A stretch of 28,239 nt of DNA from Glutinoglossum americanum (GCA_020080175.1 JAGHQL010000250.1:1-28239), one strand, 5' to 3'; numbered from the stretch's first letter, positions 1-10,671 are shown. Notes: generated by a model from the letters alone, not told the origin. Translations and numbers: made by a program.

Positions 1-366
1 GGGGCGAGGGGGGACAAAAGCCGCGCGCATGAGAAAAAAAAAGAGAGAGATGAAACGGGAGGGAGATTTCGTTCTTTTATATACACACATGACGTGATGT
101 GACGTTGAAAAGAGAAGAAAAAAAAGAACGAGGAAGGGGGGGAATTCGGATGTGAGAAGGTGGTGCTTGGGAAAATTGGGAGAAATAAAAAAAAAAAAAA
201 AAAAAAAAGGGAAAAAGGTGAGGGGGGGTCTAGCGGGGGGTGGGGTGAGGATTTGTTTTGTGTGAGGTGGAGGTGGAGGGGAGGGGGTGGTAGGTGGTAG
301 GTTGTGTGAGAGTGAGAGTGAGAGAGAGATGCAGCTGGCCCCCTATCCCAACCCCAGGCAGACTTT
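1..366. other. Left edge: SCC3 downstream flank, low complexity
   Basis: No gene is seen. The stretch is purine-rich on the plus strand, with a 22-nt A run at 187-208, repeated G runs, a GGTGGA-type repeat near 265-300 and a (GAGAGT)n-like microsatellite at about 307-330. It must hold the 3' UTR and poly(A) region of the minus-strand SCC3 gene that stops at 367. It may also be close to a contig end, since the first bases are G-rich. Confidence 0.6.
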
Positions 367-3300
367 CTAATCTCCCATAACCTCATCCTCGTCCCCATCA
401 TCCCCGTACTCCTCCCCACCACCACCCCCACCACCGCCACCATCCTCCTCCTCTCCATCGTCAACGACCAGCTCCCTAATTCTCAACTCCTCCTCTTCGT
501 CCGCGTACCCCATCTCCACGTCCCCGTCGCCTTCCTCGTCCTCGACGACCACCTCCTCCGACACGGCGACGGCCTTCCCCTCTTTCCCCTTCTTCTTCTT
601 CCCGCTAGCCGCGCCCCTCTTACCCTTCGCCTTTTCCTCCTCCAGGTACCCCACCACCTCCTTAAAATTAGCGCCTAGCCTCCCTCGGTTCCTCATCAGT
701 CTCTCCCTCATCCTCCCCTCCCCGGGACCCTCTCCTTCCCCCTCCGTATCGATCAGCCTCGCGATAATAGCAAGCACGATCTTCCCCGTTAACTGGCACA
801 AGCTCTGTTCCAACAACAGCGCCTGATTCTGTCTCTCCGCCTCACCTTCATCCTCGTCCTCCTGGTCATCCTCTTCATCATCAATCGGCTCATCGTCCTC
901 CGCCTGCTCGAGCGTGCGTCTGGATTTTTTCGCGTACGCTTTCTCGACGGTGGTGTAGCTGGCTGTGATAAGTGATTGGAGGTCCGGTGGGATTTCTTGG
1001 ATGAGAGTGAAGATGCGTTGGGTGGTTTCAGCGGCTTCGGGGTCTTCGGGATCGGGTTTGTGTATTAGGGAGGCTTGGTGGAGGGTAGCAAAGAGGGTGT
1101 AGAGGTCTAGGAGCGTGCCGATTGCAGCGAGTCTGAGGTTGTCGGCTGCTAGGCGCGTTTGTATGGTGAGTGTGAGCTTAGAAACGAAGTCTTCTCGACA
1201 GTCTTGTAGCTGGTCAATGTCGACATCCGCAATCTCATCTCCTGCTATAAGTTTCTCCTGAAGCGTTCTTTTTTTCCACATGAAGTAGAATAGTACAGCC
1301 TTCATCGCGCCCAAGACCAGTTCGTTCTCAAGCTCGCCTATCTCCTCCTTCTCCTTTATCCACTCTCCTCTATTAAGAATCGCCAACAGGACCTTCAGGG
1401 GTTCCTCCGAAGCAGCTGTCCCGCTTCTCCTCTTCCCAGATGGAGCAGGAACTTTCTCGAATACTTCCACACAGTCAGAAATGCTAGCTAAATTGCCAAG
1501 CCTCCGAACGGTATTCGATAGCCCGGTCAAGACGTTGACAGTTAAGCGACCCCTCGTACCAATATCCTTCCCCTGGGTGAGACTGTGCAATGTCGCCACG
1601 GTGTCCTCCCAGAGCGACTGTACCTTGCCTTCCGTTACTTCTCCAAGCTCCTCAAAGCTCCGTGCGTGAAGTAATGCCGCGCTAGCCTCTACCAGGACGG
1701 CTTGATGACCATGGGTCATAAACTGCCTATTTATGTTGTCCAGTAGCGAAGAGTAAGCGCCGGATTCCTGGCCAGGCTCCTGAAAGACATCGAGGTTAAG
1801 AACATGCTCTAGTCGTAGCACGGCAGACGCCGCGTCAGGGACTGCGCCAAACTTGTTCAGCAGGCTTGGGATCAACTGCGCCAAATGCCGCGCGGCGGTC
1901 TCTTGATGTTCCAACGAATCCCTCTTGGGAGCCTTCTTCCTCTTCCCTTTCTTTGCCGCCTCTTGCTCGTCTGACCGCATAAGGTTGAGTCGAACAGCTG
2001 CATTCAAGACCTCCAGGAGAATAATCTCCTCTTTCTCATCCAGCTTGCAGGCGGTCTTGAGCGCCACTTCGACGTCATCTGAACCGTTGCCGCGAGACGT
2101 TGTAGACGAGTGGTCGAAAAGCAGATATCCAGCTAGTGTCTCCCACTCGCGGATCTCCGGAATCTTCTCGTAAAGTGCCTGAGCCGCCAATGAAAACCGA
2201 GATTCCACGCCGGCGGTAACTAATACATCGCTGCCACCAGCCGGACCCCGCTCGATCTGGCTTGGCAACTCTTCGTGATCTTCTGAGTCGTACGAACTCA
2301 AGACTTCAACCAGACATTTTAGCTTAACCCAAGCCGTCCGAGGATTCTCAAAGTCCTCGTCGCTATCGCCAACCAATACATCTTCTATCGCCTCTTCGCC
2401 CCCCAGCTCCTCAATCTTGGAATCATACAAGTCGTTGATATTCTCCGCAAAAAATCCGACAACAGCTTTTCGAACACGAGCCTCGGAATCGAATATCAGC
2501 CGGCCGACCGTATCAACATCGTCTGGCTCCAACATCCCAGCCTCCCGGATGGAATCCAGCAACTCAACGGTCGAAGCTCTGACACCAGCGTCTGCATCCC
2601 TGGTCGCCATCTCGACTAGGCGGGAGCGAAATCTCTCTATGAAATGCCTTAGACCACCCACATTATTTTGATTCTTAAATAACTTTTGTAATTGCTTAAC
2701 CACCTCCGATCGAGTAGGCGGTGAGGTGTCGGAAAGGACCCATCCGAGATACCGTAGATACTGCCCTTCAAAGAATAGCTCCGGTAAGGTGACGATCCAG
2801 TGGCCAAGTGCCTGTACACAGTCCGCACGAATCTTGGGATCCACGTCTCTATAACGATGTACGAAGACGGTGTCGAAAATGTCCTTGATGACACCCTCGA
2901 CCGTCTCCCTCTTCGAACTGCCATCATCCACCTTTTCCTGCAGCGCCCCTATTCGACCCTTATTAACCCTCGCTTTCTTCTTTTCGGATTCCAATTGTCT
3001 CAGTGATTTTGCGGTACTCTCAGCAATCTCACTAGCAACCTCACAGAGCGTACTGACGGCGGCGAGGGATACGACAGTAGCCGTATGTCTGAAGGGGCGA
3101 ATGGCGGAGGAGGACATCGTTGTGACCCAAACCTGGAAGTTCTCGATGAGAGCAAGGTCTTCGTACAAGACTGACGAGGCATGGGCCGTAAGGATTAAGG
3201 ATTTAATGAAACCCGTCAGGGTCGCGCGAAATGGGGGTCCTATCTTCGTTTTCAAAACGAGAGGATAATCTGTAATATTTTGCTAATCGAAACGACGCCC

Positions 3301-4169
3301 GCGTCAGTAACCCTCAGCGGTCAGAGAGAAATCACGAAACAAAGCAACATCTTAACCTACCGCCTGGTATTCATCCTGCAAATCACTGAGCCTGCCGGTG
3401 ACGTTATCCTGATCCTCAATGTCATGCACCGTAACCTCGAGTTCGCACCCCGCACTCCGAAGGACGAAATTCACGACATCCCGCATGGCCTCGGGCGCGC
3501 TCCGTTGGTAAAGGGATACCCACTCGGCCGCTACCGCATCGAGGGTTTTCCCGCGCAAGAATACCTCCGCTGGAAAGGGGATTTGCGGTTAGCTATGTGC
3601 TCGATAGAAGAGATGGTTCTAGACGCCAATTGCTTGGATAACCCACTGTACAAGCCTTCAGCGCTCCCACCAGAGGCTGCTTGCTTTGCGCGTCCCCTCC
3701 GTGCCTTTGGTGCGGGCCCATTGACGCTCTTCGGCCCTGGTGTCTTTTTTGCGACTGCAGCTGGTGCCGCCCGCGTTTTCTTTACTCTCTTCGCAGCAGG
3801 CTTCGCCGGTGCCTTTGCTTTCCTCTTCGCGGCACTCTTCCTCCTCTTCTCCTTCAGCTCCTCCACATCTGCCTCTCCTTCGCTCTCTTCCTCTTCGTCC
3901 TCGTCCTCGTCTTCATCCTCGTTAGCATCCTCCTTCTCCGACGCGTCGTCCTCAGCCTGCGCTTCTGCGCGTTTCCTCTTCGCGCCCATCTTCACGACCG
4001 GCTCCTGCACAAATAGCTTCGGCTTCTTCACCACGCGCACAGACTTCCTCCGGTTCGTCGCGTTCTCATCATTGGCGAGTGCAGGAGCAGGCGCGTAGCC
4101 GTTTGCGGCAGCGCGCGGTGTCGAGGAATTGTCATCCGATATTTCCATACTCGAGAGACGGGCTGGCAT
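367..4169 (-). CDS. SCC3: Cohesin subunit Scc3/STAG (Psc3-like)
   Basis: Core cohesin subunit that binds the Scc1 kleisin and loads the ring on chromatin in the nucleus. Exons: 4169-3647, 3569-3361, 3282-367, giving 1215 aa, the usual size for fungal Scc3. Residues 1-175 are disordered, with basic nuclear-localisation-like patches (KRKRAEA, KEKRRKSAAKRKAKA) and an acidic run. The STAG region follows (about 250-340; SMSSSAIRPFRHTAT-like core), then the stromalin conservative domain (about 380-480; HRYRDVDPKIRADCVQALG). HEAT-like helices fill the middle. The tail is acidic, with a nine-glycine run. Intron 1 (77 nt) uses the weak donor GTGGGT; intron 2 (78 nt) runs GTAGGT to GATTAG and yields EYQA|QNITDYPL, a junction that fits fungal Scc3. 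A second ATG seven codons downstream (MEIS) could be the true start. Confidence 0.93.
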
Positions 4170-4736
4170 CAGGTCATCCGTTCATATGGGGGAGACGAAA
4201 GTTGGTGGCGATTACCGGAGGCTGATTCGCGGGCGTGGCGTTGGTGGTTGTTGACGATGGGATGTGTTGACTTTGGCGGACGTGTAATTTTGTGGCAACT
4301 GGGATCCTCTGGCTGATTAGTGTCCGAAATAGCACGAGGGGCGGATAAACGAAGGATTCCGACGGGCGATGCTATGCAAGCGCACTATCCATTTGCATAA
4401 CCTCGACACGAGTGTTCATCGATCGCCTCTCGCAGCTTAGACATTTCAGCATCTCAACCAGGGATTAAGAGTTGCGGCTTATCCGGGTCAGGTGACTCCC
4501 GCCCTCTCTTTTGACCGAGCGGAACATCGTGGACTTCACTTCCCCACATATTCCAACAATACCCACTCCGTAGATACAATTGATCTTCTTCACACACAAA
4601 GGTATGCCCACGCTTCTGCAGGAATGCAAATCATGCCTCTGTCTCGTCCTAAATACCCCTGGACCTCCCTCTATCTCGCTCCACCAGCCCCTACGCCACC
4701 CAGACTTCTATCTATAGGTATCTCTAAACCACAATC
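4170..4736. promoter_or_regulatory. Bidirectional promoter between SCC3 and ureD
   Basis: A 567-bp divergent intergenic region. No clear TATA box is seen for either gene. The ureD side (4560-4736) is C/T-rich with many short pyrimidine runs, as is common near fungal transcription starts. One HGATAR-type site (AGATAG on the minus strand, 4708-4713) lies 24 bp before the ureD ATG, probably inside the leader. An upstream frame (4492-4740) overlaps the ureD start as ATGA and holds in-frame ATGs at 4624 and 4633. Confidence 0.6.
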
Positions 4737-5705
4737 ATGACCTCTCCCTTCGCCCCTTCAGCCTCCATCCCAGGCCACGGCCACATCTCCGTCTGCCTTC
4801 TCCCTCCACCAACTCCGCACCTAACTACCCTCTCCTACACCTACCCGTTAAAACTCATCTCGCCTTCGCATCCCAACCAAAAAGCGATCCTCGTCTTCAT
4901 CCTCAGCTACGGCGGCGGGCTTGTCAGCGGCGACACCATCACACTGTCCGCTGACATCCTCACGAATGCTCGCCTAGCTCTCGTCACCCAGGGCAGCACT
5001 AAGATTTTTAAAGCGCGCTCGCCGGACGTAGTCTCGACGCAAGCGCTCAGTGTTCGCGTTGAGGCGGGCGCGGCGTTGTGCCTGCTCCCGGATCCTGTGC
5101 AGCCATTTGCGGGGAGTGTGTACGAGCAGCGACAGGTTTTTCGGATTGATGTCGCGTCAGCGAGTTTGCTGGTGCTGGATTGGGTGAGTGAAGGGAGGAC
5201 GGCGAGGGGAGAGAGGTGGGAGTTCGAGTCATGGAAGGGTAGAAATGAGGTATGGAGTCTAGAAGAACCTGCAAGGCTATTACTACGGGACAACGTAATA
5301 CTTGGTGGCGCCGGTCAATCGTCACTCCACCAATTCAACAATGAGACCCTAGAGTCCCGCATGGACGGTCTCAGTGTCTTTGGGACCCTCATAGTCCGCG
5401 GCCCCCTCTTCGCCTCCCTCTCTGACTTCCTCCTCCAAGAATTCTCCGCCCTCCCCCGGATCGGCAGCGGCGGCCAGAGCTGGAACAGCGAAGCCTCTCC
5501 GGCCGCGATAGACCCAAAACGCGCACCCAGACTGGCGCGCGAGCAGAGCGATGGGATCCTGTGGACGGCAGCGGCGTTGCGGGGGTTTGTGGTTGTGAAG
5601 CTGGGAGCAAGGAGTGTAGAAGGAGCAAGGAATTGGCTCAGGGATATGGTGGGAGAGACTGTGGAGAGGGATTTTGGGGAGGGGGGTCTATTGTGTCTGA
5701 GGTGA
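4737..5705 (+). CDS. ureD: Urease accessory protein UreD
   Basis: UreD works with UreF and UreG as the chaperone complex that delivers nickel to apo-urease in the cytosol, so urea can be split to ammonia and CO2. The 322-aa single-exon frame is full length. Family hallmarks are the PGHG opening, the YGGGLVSGD motif at about residues 58-66, the TQGSTKIFK motif at about 93-101, PDPVQPFAGS at about 126-135, and the LDWVSEGRTARGE segment that follows. The C-terminal part ends in a GLLCLR tail, usual for fungal UreD. No structural urease, UreF or UreG gene is in the window, as is normal for fungi, where these are scattered. It converges on the AIM6-like gene with 207 bp between the stops. Confidence 0.95.
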   Translation: MTSPFAPSASIPGHGHISVCLLPPPTPHLTTLSYTYPLKLISPSHPNQKAILVFILSYGGGLVSGDTITLSADILTNARLALVTQGSTKIFKARSPDVVSTQALSVRVEAGAALCLLPDPVQPFAGSVYEQRQVFRIDVASASLLVLDWVSEGRTARGERWEFESWKGRNEVWSLEEPARLLLRDNVILGGAGQSSLHQFNNETLESRMDGLSVFGTLIVRGPLFASLSDFLLQEFSALPRIGSGGQSWNSEASPAAIDPKRAPRLAREQSDGILWTAAALRGFVVVKLGARSVEGARNWLRDMVGETVERDFGEGGLLCLR

Positions 5706-5912
5706 TGATAACTTGCCCATGATGCGATGATTCGATGCAAAATGTGTCTATTAGGTTCTGTGAGAAACGATGCCATCGCCTACTGTATGTAAGAGACTCA
5801 TATACGCCTATATGCCCGCACCAATCACTAGATCGGACCCACATCTACATAGTATAAAGAAAGACCGCTACCCCTACGAACCCTCCCTAGCAAAATGCCC
5901 TAACCACCTCAC

Positions 5913-7427
5913 TCACCCCCACCACCCTTTACTCGCCCCCCGTAAATCATCTACATTCAAAGTATCAAGGCCCTCGGCAACCAAGATCTTCCAGATACGG
6001 TTCCTCTTCCCAATCGGCCATCTAGGCAAATCCCAATATCGTGCTTTCAATCCGCGTCTGTGCGCACCACGCAGTTGTCCGCGGACGATATTTAGCTGTC
6101 GCTCGTTGAGGTACCCGCGCCATGTCCGCCCCACTGCGTCGCTGAAGGACGCGCTGGCGTAGTAGGAATTAGAGGAATTGAAGTTATCTACAGGGGGTGC
6201 TGTTAAAGCGTCTCCATCATCTTGAGGAGAGCGTATTCGCGGAGAGGGTAGAGATGGTTGGAAAGGCCGATCAGCGAGTTTCTCGTCTTCCACCGTGTTG
6301 TCTTCACTTTCAACCAGGACTCTGGCCGGCACGCCGCCATCCCAGGTAGAACCTGCTTCTAGGTCGGGATCCTCCCACATGTCCATCATAGGCGCGTCGA
6401 AGAAGTAGTCGCGGTACGTTTGGTTAGCGATGACCGAGTTAAACGGTGTGTTTCCTGTACCAACAACAGTGATGGGTCCCGGGATGATGGCACCATTCTT
6501 GAAGACCGTCAGCCAATTGCGTTCTCGTAGCGACTCGAGCTGCGCAACGACGTGCGGCCAGGTCTCCCGACCATCTGTCTTAACGTCGATGAGGAGAGTA
6601 AGACTCATTCCAGGGTCGGTGTCAAACACGCCATTGCGAGTATTGTTGGCAAATTCAGTAGAGGGATTTTGCTTGGTTAAGATGTCAACTAGTGGATCGA
6701 CGTAGAGAGATCTTAGTGTGCGGTTGCGAGTCAAGGCCGAAGTGTCGTGTCCTACATAGAGGTCATCGTCAAAAAGCCAAACGTCGGCTTCGACAGAAAT
6801 ACAGCCCGCGCGGAGGGCAGAGTATAGAGGCACACGACGCCAGTAGTCATTATGGGAGTGGCAAGGAATAGGAATGATGTCGCGGGAGAAGGACGTCGGC
6901 CACCACGAGAGTCCTTCACCTTGCTTGCCGGGTTTACCCCAATCGGCGATGACCTGCTGGATATCATTGGACCAGGCGGCGGTCGCGAGACCCATCACCA
7001 TACCGACGAGAAAGGCAAGTGCTCTAGAGGTACGACAGTCAGGACAGTCACATGTAATGGTCCACCCAGGTAATACTTACAACACCACCGACCCGACAAA
7101 CCATCCCATACAAACTCGTTGCACGACTATCCGCCTCCCTAGCTGCTGATCCTTCTCCGATATCACTGCCAACTCCGCTGCGCCAAGATGGTCATCCCGC
7201 CTCCGTCTTCCGCGTACCGTCATACCCATAAGCCTCTGTCTCCAGATCCATAGCGGCGTGATCCTCCGATCACCCAACTGTCGGCTATCATCGATTAACG
7301 GGAGAGCGACTGCCTCTAACGACGACTCGGCGGCATTAGCCTCTTCACCGTTGTTGTCATGGTCGACAGTGAGCAAGCGCTCGCTTTCCTCATCCTCTGG
7401 ACTATTCCAACCACTGGACAGCGACAT
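5913..7427 (-). CDS. AIM6: Aim6-like PLC-type phosphodiesterase, membrane anchored
   Basis: Member of the PLC-like phosphodiesterase TIM-barrel superfamily related to yeast Aim6 (altered inheritance of mitochondria 6), whose biochemical activity is unproven. Exons 7427-7081 and 7023-5913 give 485 aa; the 57-nt intron has donor GTAAGT and acceptor CTCTAG, phase 2. Residues 1-105 are charged, acidic then Arg-rich, and face the cytosol by inference. A single hydrophobic segment at about 107-131 (VGSVVLALAFLVGMVMG) crosses the splice junction, so neither exon alone shows the whole anchor. The barrel starts with PIPCHSHNDYW (H171, H173), followed by SVEADVW (E194, D196) and GHD (H208), the catalytic layout of the superfamily. 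The start is the first ATG after an in-frame stop just upstream. It is longer than yeast Aim6 because of the N-terminal extension. Confidence 0.88.
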
Positions 7428-7968
7428 TAGATGCTCAATCCCGATCACCACTCCTTAGACTCTTGGCCGCTCGGCAAACGCAGGAACACTTCTGCAAGCG
7501 GTAAGCGTAGTAGATCCTAGCGTGACTCGCGAACTTAAGTCACTTAGATACTTTGATGGCCTTCAGGGTGTCTCCTTATATAAGAGCCATCATGTCGTAC
7601 ATGTCCGGTTGTCCAGTTTCTCTAATGTTTAGGGTGTTGGAGCTTACGATACACGCAAGGTTGCAGCTTTTGGGCGTGGCCAATCAGAGGCGGCCTTTGT
7701 CATGGCCCTGTTATCTTTAGGTTTACTCCATGACCCCCAAAAAGGCTAGACCCTTCTCCGCTGCGGTGTTCACCCAAGGCAGCAACAAAGCCTTCGAGAT
7801 TGGTATTCCGTATAAGATCATGCAGTGCTCTGTACGACTCGTGAATATAGCCAAGTTTACCAAACAGCCTGCTAGTGAATCCTGTCCCGGTTTCTTGACC
7901 GGCAGAACAGGCACCCCAAGCTTCACCCTATATCGCGCAAGCTACATGCATATCTTCCTTCAGGATTC
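7428..7968. other. AIM6-like 5' flank and cyanase 3' flank
   Basis: Spacer of 541 bp between two minus-strand genes. It holds the AIM6-like promoter, including the TATA-like site listed separately, and the cyanase 3' UTR. The open frames seen here (about 7723-7972, both strands) have no recognisable domains, and I read them as chance. Confidence 0.55.
7576..7582 (-). promoter_or_regulatory. TATA-like box for the AIM6-like gene
   Basis: Reading the minus strand, TATATAAG(G) lies about 150 bp upstream of the AIM6-like ATG at 7427. This spacing would leave a leader of roughly 100 nt, plausible for a fungal promoter. The element is nearly palindromic and its use is not shown by the sequence. Confidence 0.35.
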
Positions 7969-8594
7969 CTAGAATCGAGAGTATGGCAACCTGTGCAACA
8001 ATCAGCAACAATCGGCAACGCCCAGGTTCTCTGGGGTAAGAGAGAAACAACTCACCATTTCCCTCTAAGCGTAATCACCGCCCACGTTCCTTGTTCATCC
8101 ACCTCTTTTTCCACCTTCGTCGTGAAGGATATCGCACTCATAATTCCATCCCCAAACTTCTCATTCAACACCGCCTTATACGCATACCCATAATTCTGCA
8201 CAATCTCAAACAAACGATAAATCAGCGGTTCCTTTGGAGGCAAATCCACCATGTGTCCTCGGTCCGGGAAGCCCGACAGCTGTCTTTCGAGCACAACCTG
8301 TGGGATCTCAAGGGTTTGTGCGAGCTTCTGGATGTCGGCCTCAGAGGCTTGAGCCTGCCCGTAGAAGAGGGCTGCGACGGCGACTTCGTCGCGCCCGAGC
8401 GCTTCGCCAAGTTGGGCGAACGTTAGGCCCTTCTGGGCTTTTGCAGTAAAGAGAGTTGCAGAGGAGAGCGGAAGGCGAGGAACAAGTGGAGAGGCGGCCT
8501 TATAAGTGCAGTACCCCAGGTTAGTAATCCAAGCGTGTTTCGGAGAATTAGATGAATTAGTGGGACGTACGTCAAGCGTTGCAATTCCAGCCAT
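7969..8594 (-). CDS. cyn1: Cyanate hydratase (cyanase)
   Basis: Cytosolic decamer that converts cyanate plus bicarbonate to ammonia and CO2 (via carbamate), detoxifying cyanate and yielding nitrogen. Exons 8594-8571, 8498-8056 and 7990-7969 give 162 aa, close to the 156 aa of the E. coli enzyme. Intron 1 (72 nt, GTACGT donor, CTAAC branch site) is a multiple of three with no stop, so a naive frame reads through it. Intron 2 (65 nt) is followed by a 22-nt exon that restores the conserved C-terminus GKWLPYSRF. The N-terminal half is the helical HTH-like domain ([11 protein letters not shown]); the catalytic domain carries IYRLFEI and [12 protein letters not shown]103, E106 and S129 correspond to the E. 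coli catalytic Arg96, Glu99 and Ser122 at a constant offset of seven, which supports the splicing. Confidence 0.96.
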
Positions 8595-8607
8595 TTTTTT
8601 TCCCTTA

Positions 8608-8727
8608 CGATAGAGTCCGTCCCTTTCGAAATGTAGAGTTTGAATGGGTGTTGTGTTTTACTATAACCGTGGGCGGTCAAAGGGCATTATAACGTTACAT
8701 GAGAGGGTTCCCCGCTCTTGTCGATAA
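8608..8727. promoter_or_regulatory. Two GATA-type sites upstream of cyanase
   Basis: HGATAR motifs lie at 8608-8613 (CGATAG) and 8722-8727 (CGATAA), 14 and 128 bp from the cyanase ATG. AreA/Nit2 GATA factors use such sites to switch on nitrogen-scavenging genes. The motif is short and occurs often by chance, so the regulatory role is inference; the proximal copy probably lies in the leader. Confidence 0.3.
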
Positions 8728-8734
8728 GGACCTC

Positions 8735-10140
8735 AGCACCAAATGTCAACTCCCATGTAACAGTAACCCCAAATGCTAAACAGCGTCTGCAGATATTCGC
8801 AGCGTTGGAGTTTACGGCGCCTCGTTTTGCTAGAGTGTCTCGTCTCTCCAATTCGGGTTCCTAGGTGTTTCTGCGCTTCGTACGGCTCATTCAACCAGCT
8901 AAACCGTTCCCCCGTCCCAACTTGACTAGATGCAGGATGCCGTTCCATATTACGGCGCATCTCAGCTGTTTCGGTCTCATGGTTCTCAAATAGATGTTCG
9001 AGCTCTTTCTACTCACGCTACTCTGACCAATCCAATATTTCCCAAGATATCTCTTCAACTTCCAATCAGCGCCTCTCTCATGACTAAGCCAGGAAACAGA
9101 CGCTCGTCAGGATCTAGAGGGGTTGTGTTAGTGTATGAGAATAAAAAGTGCTGAACGTCTGGCTGAGAACGGGCACCAGATCGAGAGAACTCCAAAGAGT
9201 TCAATATCCAGACGGGCCGCAATCACAGATTACAGCTAAACTTAATATCTCCCGACTCAAAAGATTTGGAAGGACTACCGTTTAAAGGTTCCCCAAATTG
9301 GACCTCTCCCTAATATCTCATTTCAATCAACCAGAGTTCTCAGACGATCGGATCTCATCAAGCCATCCTGGGAAAGCGTTTAACCTTTGAACGCAGTGGG
9401 ATAATCCCGAACTAGCCGGACACGCCTCTTGATTCTTGTCGTCTCGGGAGGACGACCAGGTGCCGAAGAATCATCCCAGGACTTTGATATTATGCGAGAT
9501 CCTGAATATAGAATATGAAAGAGAACAGCAGAGATCTTTAGGAACCTCTCTGGGATATTAACGCCCCTGACGCCGCCGCTTAGAAAATCCACCCATCCAG
9601 AAGAACTCTTCAATGAAAAGGGAACGGATACTATTTAGTTTCCTTTGCGGCATTATCTCTCGATCGTCCATATTTTTGCTTGTGCCCAATATCAGTCATT
9701 TCCTCTTCGTTGTTGTAATCGAGGCTGTTAGCGTTGCAGATCTCTAGTCGAACTCTGATCTCTAGAGGTGGGAGCTGCATTCCTTTGGTATAACTACGAT
9801 CCTAAGGGATAATTGATCTTTCACATCCGGGGATCTTTGATGGCGGAAGGGTATTTCCGTGGAGCTGTTTAATCTTGTTTCTCCGCGTCATATCTTTCTG
9901 AAAGACTCCGCCATGATACTCATAATCTACGCTCCGTAATATCGACCCAACCCCAGGTCTAAATCCTCCTTATTAAAAACCCCCTTAGCCTATTTCCTTA
10001 CTCCCTCGCTCCTAGTGTTGCTACTATTGTCCGGTCGTTGTTCAACTACGCATACTTTAGCCCATCGCCTTCTTGAAGGTTTAGGCCGGGGACACGGGGA
10101 GTTCTGGCCTTTATAAGGCGATCTTGGTCGTTCAAAGGGG
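8735..10140. other. Gene-free region between cyanase and the pheromone gene
   Basis: No gene is recognised in these 1.4 kb. Frames present (for example 9380-9613 minus, 8930-9154 plus) show no domain, no supporting splice signals and no codon pattern like the neighbours. There is no transposon open frame. Short ATTGT and TTGTT words near 10024-10043 may belong with the repeat cluster just downstream. Confidence 0.5.
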
Positions 10141-10147
10141 CGTTTTC

Positions 10148-10209
10148 ATTGTTCGTCTGAAGAACAATACTAAGCAATAACAATACTAAGGACAGCCAAC
10201 AATACTAAG
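10148..10209 (+). promoter_or_regulatory. Three 12-bp AACAATACTAAG repeats plus inverted half-site
   Basis: The exact 12-mer AACAATACTAAG occurs at 10163-10174, 10179-10190 and 10198-10209, with start-to-start spacing of 16 and 19 bp. The first copy also pairs with ATTGTTC at 10148-10154 to form an inverted repeat (ATTGTTC, 7-bp loop, GAACAAT). AACAAT is the classical core bound by HMG-box proteins, the family that includes the MAT1-2-1 mating-type regulator, and MAT-alpha proteins have a related fold. The cluster is 550-610 bp upstream of the pheromone ATG. The repeats are seen; a role in mating-type control is inference. Confidence 0.45.
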
Positions 10210-10546
10210 CCAGTCCACTGGGTCCCCAACATCCTCGCAACAGCCCATGAGGCGATTGGTAGGGTCTTTGTGAGACCTGGAATTCTCCATTCCGGGCTAG
10301 ACTTCTACTGAGTACATGAACAAGAGGTCGGTCAGCCAGCCTAATTGCTTAGGATATAGCTGAACGAGAACAACAACGCCTAATGGCCTCGGACTATGCG
10401 ATTTCATTCATCCTCCTATCTCCGTGTACAGCATGTGCCAATTTGGGCCGGGCACTTCTCCAAACCCCACCTGTCCACAGGACCAAAATCCCTTTCAATG
10501 CGTCAGCCCATCCGTCCAGAATGCTATTAGAAAAAAGAAAGAGAAC

Positions 10547-10600
10547 ATAAATACCTCTCCCCGCCTCCCTTTCCCTCCCCTCCTTTTCCCTCCGTATCCA
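10547..10600 (+). promoter_or_regulatory. Core promoter of the pheromone gene: TATA-like box and CT tract
   Basis: ATAAATA at 10547-10553 is followed at once by about 45 nt of almost pure pyrimidine. A TATA-like box joined to a CT-rich tract is typical of strongly expressed genes in filamentous fungi, with transcription starting in or just after the tract. This would give a leader of about 150-200 nt before the ATG at 10757. Confidence 0.45.
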
Positions 10601-10671
10601 CGAAAACACACAAACAGACTTTAAATTCCAGAAACGAACGAGCCTATCTACACACAGCTATCAGACTTCCA

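Noticed and set aside
3280-4098. 272-codon plus-strand frame with Ser-rich runs
   Set aside because: It is the antisense of the acidic and Lys-rich SCC3 first exon; Glu/Asp codon runs read backwards give Ser/Leu/Phe runs. The minus strand has domains and splice sites.
9380-9613. 77-codon minus frame in the gene-free region
   Set aside because: It looks vaguely protein-like, but there is no partner exon, domain or start context, and nothing typical of a transposon enzyme around it.
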